Assembly: GCA_025141835.1 (NCBI GenBank)
Contig: CP081102.1
Span: 3,224,001 to 3,288,000 of the forward strand
Length of the DNA: 64,000 bases
Direction: 5' to 3'
From: Rhodobacteraceae bacterium M385
GTDB taxonomy: Bacteria; Pseudomonadota; Alphaproteobacteria; Rhodobacterales; Rhodobacteraceae
This document shows positions 58,906-64,000 of the stretch, piece after piece; positions within the stretch are counted from its first letter, which is position 1, and every line of letters begins with the position of its first letter. The notes beneath the pieces were generated by a model that was given only the letters and a program-made list of their open reading frames with translations, had not been told where the DNA came from and did no database searches. The translations under genes and the position numbers were made by a program.

Positions 58906-60243
58906 ATGACGCATGCCCCCACCACCAAGGCCGAGCTCGCGCCCCTGATCCGCCTTGCTGTGCCGCTGATGGTTGGCCTGACGGCGGCGCTGTTGATCGG
59001 CGTTGTGGACACGGTCATGATCTCTCCGCTCGGGACGGTGCCCCTCGCCGCAGCTGGGGTGACGACGGCGGTGCTCATCATCCTGATCTCGGCCCTATGG
59101 GGCCTTCTGACAGTCATCTCCGTGCAGATCAGTCAGGCCGAAGGCGCGGTCGACCCTGCCCGTGTGGCGATGGCGCTCCGCTCCGGCCTGCTCCTCTGCC
59201 TCATAGGAGGCATCCTCGCCGCGCTTCTAATGATCTCGGTCTACCCCCTTCTCGGGCCCTTAGGTCAGCCGCAAGAGGTGTTGGATATCCTGCTGCCCTA
59301 TTGGCTAAGCATGTCAGTCTGGATCATCCCCTTCACTCTGTTTTTCGGCCTGAAGGCGCTGTTTGACGCGGTGGATTGGCCTTGGGCGGCAGTAGGGCTC
59401 AGCTATATCGGCGTGGTGGCTAACATTCCGGCCAATTACACCTTCATCCACATTCTGGACATGGGCATTCTGGGGGCCGGGTTGGCGTCGATCCTGTCCC
59501 AAAGCCTGTCGCTGATTGCGGCTTGGCTGGTGGTCACACGGGCCGAGGGGTTGCGTATTTACCGCCAATCGGTCGCGGTGGCGTGGTCAGACGTCCGGGC
59601 GCAATTGCGAGACAGCGTGCCGCTCTGCCTTGGCTATGCGGGCGAAGGCGGGGCCTATGCGATGATCGGCCTTATGATCGGCTGGCTGGGGGCCGAGGCC
59701 TTGGCCGCCCACCAGATCGTAAACGCCTTGGGCGGGGTGGCCTATGTGATCCCGCTCGGCATGGCGGGGGCCGTGTCGATCCGCGTCGGCAACGCGGTGG
59801 GCGCGGGCCGCTATGATCGGTTGCGCCCGATCCTGAAAGCCTCGTTCCTGATGGTCGTCATGTGGCAGGCGATGGCAGCGAGCGTGTTCATTTTCGGAGG
59901 GCGTCTGCTGGCTGAGGCGATGTCCAGCGACCCTGCCGTTATTCAGCTAGCCACAAGTTTGTTCATCATCATGGCCATGATGCAAATCGCCGATGGCATT
60001 CAAGGCACCTCCCTTGGGGCGTTGCGGGGGATGTCGGACATGAACCGCCCAACGGTCATCACGCTGATCGTCTATTGGCCCCTTGCATTGCCATGCAGCT
60101 ATATCCTTGGGATCGGTCTTGGGTATGGGGCGATGGGCATCTGGCTTGGCTACACCCTTGGCCTTGCGGTAGCCGCCGTTGCCTTGCCTTGGCGTTTCTG
60201 GCGCCTCACGTCCGCAAGCTGCGCACAGGTAGACCGGGCTTAA
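58906..60243 (+). CDS. MATE-family efflux transporter
   Basis: A 445-residue inner-membrane transporter with twelve helices in two repeats. The first repeat begins LIRLAVPLMVGLTAALLIGVVDTVMISPLGTVPLAAAGV and the second VPLCLGYAGEGGAYAMIGLMIGWLGAEALAAHQIVNALGGVAYVIPLGMAGAVSIRVGNAVGAGR, both typical of MATE (NorM/DinF). It exports cationic drugs or metabolites with a Na+ or H+ gradient. The stop codon lies inside a 16-bp perfect palindrome (60234-60249). It is monocistronic. Confidence 0.93.
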   Translation: MTHAPTTKAELAPLIRLAVPLMVGLTAALLIGVVDTVMISPLGTVPLAAAGVTTAVLIILISALWGLLTVISVQISQAEGAVDPARVAMALRSGLLLCLIGGILAALLMISVYPLLGPLGQPQEVLDILLPYWLSMSVWIIPFTLFFGLKALFDAVDWPWAAVGLSYIGVVANIPANYTFIHILDMGILGAGLASILSQSLSLIAAWLVVTRAEGLRIYRQSVAVAWSDVRAQLRDSVPLCLGYAGEGGAYAMIGLMIGWLGAEALAAHQIVNALGGVAYVIPLGMAGAVSIRVGNAVGAGRYDRLRPILKASFLMVVMWQAMAASVFIFGGRLLAEAMSSDPAVIQLATSLFIIMAMMQIADGIQGTSLGALRGMSDMNRPTVITLIVYWPLALPCSYILGIGLGYGAMGIWLGYTLGLAVAAVALPWRFWRLTSASCAQVDRA

Positions 60244-60249
60244 GCCCGG
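60234..60249. repeat. 16-bp perfect palindrome over the MATE stop codon
   Basis: CCGGGCTTAAGCCCGG, perfectly symmetric, with the TAA stop at 60241-60243 in the right half. It lies between two convergent genes. With no loop it is a weak RNA hairpin; it may be only a palindromic motif. Confidence 0.4.
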
Positions 60250-60258
60250 ATCTCCCTC

Positions 60259-60444
60259 TCAACTGCGCTTCTCGCGCCGCTCAAAGATCACAAACCACGC
60301 CAACAGAATAAACATCGGGTGGGTCAAACCGCCCGAAAAGATCAACGCCAAGATCCAGATCGGCGCAATGATAATGCCCAAAATTACCCGTCCGGCTAGA
60401 AAGATGGACAGGGGCGGAAGCAGGATGGCGAGTAAGTAATTCAT
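60259..60444 (-). CDS. YqaE/Pmp3-family small membrane protein
   Basis: A 61-residue protein with two membrane helices (MNYLLAILLPPLSIFLAGRVILGIIIA and IWILALIFSGGLTHPMFILLAWFVIF) and a basic tail ERREKRS. The PPLSIFLAGR and two-helix layout match the UPF0057/Pmp3 family, which in other organisms affects membrane potential and salt stress. The ATG at 60444 is chosen from the family start; no strong ribosome site is seen. Confidence 0.75.
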   Translation of the reverse strand: MNYLLAILLPPLSIFLAGRVILGIIIAPIWILALIFSGGLTHPMFILLAWFVIFERREKRS

Positions 60445-60623
60445 GGTGAGTAAATGGGGATGCCCCCGCCTTGGTTCCATAGGATGAGGGAAAAACTCGT
60501 AACCTTTCCCCATCAGCCTCCGTGACGGGTCGGACGACCCCGATTATAGATCGCGCCCTCCCATTGATTTCTGGCCTCCCTTGGGTCAAACCACCCAGAC
60601 GACAGCTAATTGAGAGCCCCACC

Positions 60624-61415
60624 ATGACCCGTATCGACGACACCTTCTCGCGCCTTTCCGCCTCTGGCAAAAAGGCTTTTGTCTCGTACATCATGGCCGG
60701 AGACCCCGATTATGATACCTCGCTAAAGGTGATGCGGGGCCTGCCCGCGGCGGGCGTCGATATCATCGAGCTCGGCTTGCCTTTCACCGACCCTATGGCC
60801 GATGGCGCAACGATCCAATTGGCCGGACAAAGGGCGCTGGATGGCGGTATGACGCTGGAAAGAACTCTGCAAATGGCGCGAGATTTCAGGGCGGGCGACG
60901 ACACGACGCCCATCGTCCTGATGGGCTACTACAACCCGATCTACTCCCGTGGTGTGGACCAGTTTTTGACGGATGCGAAAGCCGCAGGGATCGACGGGCT
61001 GATCGTTGTGGACCTGCCCCCGGAAGAGGATGACGAGCTCTGCATTCCCGCCCAAGCCGCAGGCCTGAACTTCATCCGCCTCGCCACCCCTACCACCGAC
61101 GACGCCCGCCTGCCCAAAGTGCTGACCAACACGTCAGGCTTCGTGTATTACGTTTCTGTCACTGGCACGACAGGGGCCGCCGCTGCTCAAGCCAGCGACG
61201 TGGCGCCAGAAGTGGCCCGGATCAAATCCAAAACAGACCTCCCCGTCATCGTGGGCTTCGGCATCAACACGCCCGAGGCCTCCGAAAGCATCGCCTCGAT
61301 CGCTGACGGCTGTGTCGTAGGCTCTGCCATCGTGTCGCAAATCGCTTCGGGCGAAAGCGTCGAGGACGTGCTGGCTTTTGTGGCCTCTCTGGCGGATGGC
61401 GCGCATCGGGGGTAG
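60624..61415 (+). CDS. trpA: tryptophan synthase alpha subunit
   Basis: A 263-residue TIM barrel that splits indole-3-glycerol phosphate to indole and glyceraldehyde 3-phosphate; indole passes to TrpB. Catalytic Glu49 and Asp60 are present (ELGLPFTDPMADG), as are MGYYNPIYSRG, DLPPEE and the phosphate site VSVTGTTGA and GFGINTPE. The ATG at 60624 is the family start; the upstream frame was rejected. trpB and trpF are not adjacent, so trpA stands alone here. Confidence 0.97.
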   Translation: MTRIDDTFSRLSASGKKAFVSYIMAGDPDYDTSLKVMRGLPAAGVDIIELGLPFTDPMADGATIQLAGQRALDGGMTLERTLQMARDFRAGDDTTPIVLMGYYNPIYSRGVDQFLTDAKAAGIDGLIVVDLPPEEDDELCIPAQAAGLNFIRLATPTTDDARLPKVLTNTSGFVYYVSVTGTTGAAAAQASDVAPEVARIKSKTDLPVIVGFGINTPEASESIASIADGCVVGSAIVSQIASGESVEDVLAFVASLADGAHRG

Positions 61416-61419
61416 GCCA

Positions 61420-61704
61420 CTACTTCAATGCAACAGCCAGGTGATAGGCGCGCCGTCTTTCGGCGTGCAGCGCATCATTGGCCTGTGCCGGGGCTTTCAG
61501 AACCAAGTCAGCAAAGCTTCCCATGCCACCGTACATTGCCAAAAAAAGCTCTACGCAGTTGCCGTCAGAGGCCTCCGCCACCTGCCGCACGCGCGTAATC
61601 TTCGCCGACCACAGGCCCTTTTCGTGGCGCTGCAAGATGCCTTCCAGACGCCTGAGGCTTTCAATAAATGCCTGCAAATCAGGATGATGCGACGCCTCTT
61701 CCAT
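61420..61704 (-). CDS. conserved hypothetical protein, small helical
   Basis: A 94-residue soluble protein of mainly helical character. The segment VRQVAEASDGNCVELFLAMYGGMGSFADLVL (about 41-70) resembles the conserved core of a small uncharacterised family (GGMGSFNDLVL type, possibly DUF6966). It is convergent with trpA, with its stop 4 bases after the trpA stop. There is no assigned function. Codon use looks normal and the frame is closed at both ends, so I think it is real. Confidence 0.6.
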   Translation of the reverse strand: MEEASHHPDLQAFIESLRRLEGILQRHEKGLWSAKITRVRQVAEASDGNCVELFLAMYGGMGSFADLVLKAPAQANDALHAERRRAYHLAVALK

Positions 61705-61800
61705 GGTTTAATGCTACTAGTGAGCGCCGAGAGCCTCAACCCCATGGACTCCGCCCCCTCGCATTGGTAAACATTTCTTACCACCTTGCGGAGAGCCCCC

Positions 61801-62964
61801 ATGGCCGTCATCACCGAAATCGAAGACCTCAAGCGCATCTACAAGCGGCGCGTGCCCAAGATGTTCTACGATTACGCCGAAAGTGGCAGCTGGACGGAAC
61901 AGACCTTCCGCGAGAATTCCTCGGACTTTGACCTGATCCGCCTGCGCCAACGCATCGCGCGGGACATGACCGGGCGCTCCACCGCGTCCGAGATGTTGGG
62001 CCAGCACGTCTCCATGCCCGTAGCGCTTGCGCCTGTGGGCCTGACGGGGATGCAATCAGCCGACGGAGAGATCAAAGCCGCCCGCGCGGCGGAACGTTTC
62101 GGGGTCCCGTTTTGCCTGTCCACCATGTCGATCTGCTCGATCGAGGACGTGGCCGAACACACCAACAAGCCATTCTGGTTTCAGGTCTATACCCTCAAAG
62201 ACGATGACTTCATGCGCCGCTTGTTTGATCGCGCGAAGGCCGCGAAATGCTCGGCTCTTGTGATTACCGTCGATCTGCAAATGCTGGGGCAACGCCATAA
62301 AGATATCAAAAATGGCCTCTCTGCCCCGCCCAAACTGACCCCCGCGTCCGTGGCCAACATGATGACCAAAATCCCTTGGGGTCTGGAAATGCTCGGCACC
62401 CAACGGCGGTTCTTCGGAAATATCGTGGGCCATGCCAAAGGGGTGGATGATCCGAGCTCGCTGACCACGTGGACAGCGCAGGCGTTTGACCAATCCCTCG
62501 ATTGGGATCGCATCAAAGAGCTGCGGTCTTGGTGGGATGGTCCGGTGATCCTGAAGGGCATTCTGGACGCCGATGACGCCCGCAAAGCGGTCGAGGTTGG
62601 GGCCGACGCTATCACCGTATCCAACCACGGCGGGCGGCAGCTGGATGGCGCCTTGTCGTCGATCCGTATGTTGCCTGAAATTATGGACGCGGTCGGAGAC
62701 AAGATCGAAGTACACCTGGATAGCGGCATCCGTTCGGGCCAGGACGTGCTGAAAGCGCTGGCGCTGGGGGCCAAGGGCACCATGATCGGGCGCGCATTTG
62801 TCTATGGGTTGGGCGCGCGCGGCGAACAGGGCGTGATGGAAGCGCTCGAGGTTATCCGCAAAGAACTCGATACTTCGATGGGCCTTTGTGGAGAGCGTGA
62901 CGTCCACGACCTGGGTCGCCAAAACGTGCTGGTCCCAAAGGGATTTCAAGGCGAATGGGAATGA
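61801..62964 (+). CDS. lldD: FMN-dependent L-lactate dehydrogenase / alpha-hydroxyacid oxidase
   Basis: A 387-residue FMN enzyme oxidising L-lactate or a related 2-hydroxyacid to the keto acid, probably feeding the respiratory chain. Active-site residues are Tyr24 (FYDYAESGS), Lys252 (ILKGIL), the catalytic His276 and Arg279 (VSNHGGRQLDG). The loop ITVDLQMLGQRHKD shows Gln-Met where most LldD have Val-Pro/Thr, so substrate range may differ. The ATG at 61801 has a GGAGAG site. Its last 19 bases overlap the convergent MFS gene. Confidence 0.92.
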   Translation: MAVITEIEDLKRIYKRRVPKMFYDYAESGSWTEQTFRENSSDFDLIRLRQRIARDMTGRSTASEMLGQHVSMPVALAPVGLTGMQSADGEIKAARAAERFGVPFCLSTMSICSIEDVAEHTNKPFWFQVYTLKDDDFMRRLFDRAKAAKCSALVITVDLQMLGQRHKDIKNGLSAPPKLTPASVANMMTKIPWGLEMLGTQRRFFGNIVGHAKGVDDPSSLTTWTAQAFDQSLDWDRIKELRSWWDGPVILKGILDADDARKAVEVGADAITVSNHGGRQLDGALSSIRMLPEIMDAVGDKIEVHLDSGIRSGQDVLKALALGAKGTMIGRAFVYGLGARGEQGVMEALEVIRKELDTSMGLCGERDVHDLGRQNVLVPKGFQGEWE

Positions 62965-64000
62965 CGCCCGCGTAAATATACGGCGAGGAGCGGCGCGAGG
63001 AGCGCCACCGCCGCGACTGCGGCGAACGCCCACCGCAAACCCACAGCGCCCGAAATAAAGCCCATCAGCGAGGGCGCAAGAACGAAGCCCATGAAGCCGA
63101 TCACGGCGGCGCGGGCCACAGCTGCGGTCCGATGTTCGGGCCGCACCATCCGACCCACAATGGCAAGACCGACGGGCCCCACGGCTGCAATCCCCAAGCC
63201 CATCGCGCCAAAGCCCACGTAAGCCATAAGGGGCGACAGCGCAGCCGCCGCAACCAACGCGCCGACCATCGCCATGCCCGTGCCGATCACGATAATCGCG
63301 TGCTCGCTGAACCGCTCGGTCAGGGCTTGGCCGGAGAACCTGCCTACCGCCATTGTCAGGCCCAGAACGGCCGGGCCAAACGCGCCCTCTGCCGCGCGCC
63401 CGCCCAAGGTGCGCTCAATATGCAGGGCCGACCAGGCCTCTACCGTAGCTTCCACGAAGAAGGCGATCAGCACGATCGCGCCGCATAGAACGACGGTGCC
63501 CCAAGGAAAGCGGTTGGCGCGGCGTGCGGCGTCGTCCACTTGCTCGGCATCCATCCGCAACGGCAAAGCCATGATAACAATGGCAACCGCCACCACGGCG
63601 AAGATCTGTTCCGGGGTAAACCCCGCCTCTCGGGCAAGCCCCGTCAAGATGGCCGAAATCGCATAGGCGACCGAGAACATGGCGTGGTTGGCGTTCATCA
63701 GACTGCGCCCGTGACGCGCCTCCAACTCGGACACGCGGGCGTTCATCACCACGTCCAACAGGCCCGAACAGAACCCCGCCAATACCATCGCCACAAAGAA
63801 CACGAAGGGCGCGCTTGCCCATGCCGGACCAAGGGCCACCGCGGCAAAGATGCACCCCGCCACGGGCATCGCCCAAGGGCCCATCAAACGGTCAAACAAC
63901 GGCGCCAGCCACATCGTAGCCACCAAGCCAAAGGACGTGCCCAACAGGATCAAACCGAACAAAGTGTCATCGGCCCCAATCCCCTCTTTCAGCACCGGAA
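62946..64000 (-). CDS. MFS transporter (5' end outside window)
   Basis: At least 351 residues of a major-facilitator protein with about eleven visible helices; the first helix and start codon lie beyond base 64000. The loop between helices 2 and 3 (APLFDRLMGPWAMPVAG), the segment GFCSGLLDVVMNARVSELEARHGRSLMNANHAMFSVAYAIS and the second-half YVGFGAMGLGIAAVGPVGLAIVGRMVRPEHRTAAVAR resemble the FucP/YbjJ-like group of MFS. The substrate is unknown. A GTG at 63995 is probably internal. Confidence 0.88.
   Translation of the reverse strand, partial: PVLKEGIGADDTLFGLILLGTSFGLVATMWLAPLFDRLMGPWAMPVAGCIFAAVALGPAWASAPFVFFVAMVLAGFCSGLLDVVMNARVSELEARHGRSLMNANHAMFSVAYAISAILTGLAREAGFTPEQIFAVVAVAIVIMALPLRMDAEQVDDAARRANRFPWGTVVLCGAIVLIAFFVEATVEAWSALHIERTLGGRAAEGAFGPAVLGLTMAVGRFSGQALTERFSEHAIIVIGTGMAMVGALVAAAALSPLMAYVGFGAMGLGIAAVGPVGLAIVGRMVRPEHRTAAVARAAVIGFMGFVLAPSLMGFISGAVGLRWAFAAVAAVALLAPLLAVYLRGRHSHSP

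Overview
This window looks like the chromosome of an alphaproteobacterium, most likely a marine Rhodobacterales (Roseobacter-group) species. The evidence is GC-rich coding sequence, densely packed operons with ATGA start/stop overlaps, a zinc-free S4, a Hint_2 protein, large peptide-ABC and amide-catabolism loci, and the alphaproteobacterial palindrome with core ACCGGTT in the rpsD leader. The genus cannot be fixed from the sequence alone. I see no insertion sequence, phage gene, CRISPR array or rRNA; there is one tRNA (Ser-GCT).

Layout. 1-3700: a small stress-type flavoprotein, rpsD, an orphan Hint-domain protein and an LpxR-like outer-membrane lipid A deacylase. 3855-7097: a zinc uptake module (znuB, znuC and zur on minus; znuA divergent on plus) with a near-palindromic Zur-type operator between zur and znuA, a His-rich repeat loop in ZnuA and a His-rich tail on ZnuC. 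7152-10397: iolB and iolG (inositol catabolism) and a luciferase-like monooxygenase.

10537-44379 is the most interesting part: about 34 kb that reads as one catabolic island. A 13-gene minus-strand operon (23973 down to 10537) and an 8-gene plus-strand operon (24190 to 33425) diverge from a 216-bp region. They encode peptidases (M14, M20, M32), an M24 protein with creatinase-like loss of metal ligands, two unrelated allantoinase-family enzymes, a ureidoglycolate lyase, an Ldh/AllD-type dehydrogenase, an AspA/AstE-type deacylase, two collinear aminotransferases, two Gfo/Idh/MocA dehydrogenases, SDR and epimerase enzymes, a DapA-like aldolase, tandem DUF4438-like proteins and an unrecognised TIM-barrel-like protein. 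A peptide-type ABC importer (two divergent halves plus its binding protein) and a GntR/FCD regulator complete it. A GATTGTCGACA box occurs in the central divergent promoter, in the divergent importer promoter and upstream of the regulator gene, which suggests a single regulon. A heterodimeric ABC exporter pair (33492-37204) sits inside the island. The substrate is unknown; the enzyme mix suggests a peptide-like, ureido- or guanidino-containing and possibly sugar-linked compound.

44645-48442: a two-component system (hybrid kinase with HPt, a NarL-type regulator) with a cysteine-less exported protein resembling the molybdopterin-binding fold. 48570-52099: an SDR and a stand-alone adenylation-carrier-reductase protein. 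52389-56159: a candidate glucosylglycerate cassette (phosphatase, GpgS-like synthase, GH13 phosphorylase). 56432-64000: tRNA-Ser, RarD, YchF, a MATE exporter, a Pmp3-like peptide, TrpA, a small unknown protein, LldD and an MFS transporter cut by the window edge.
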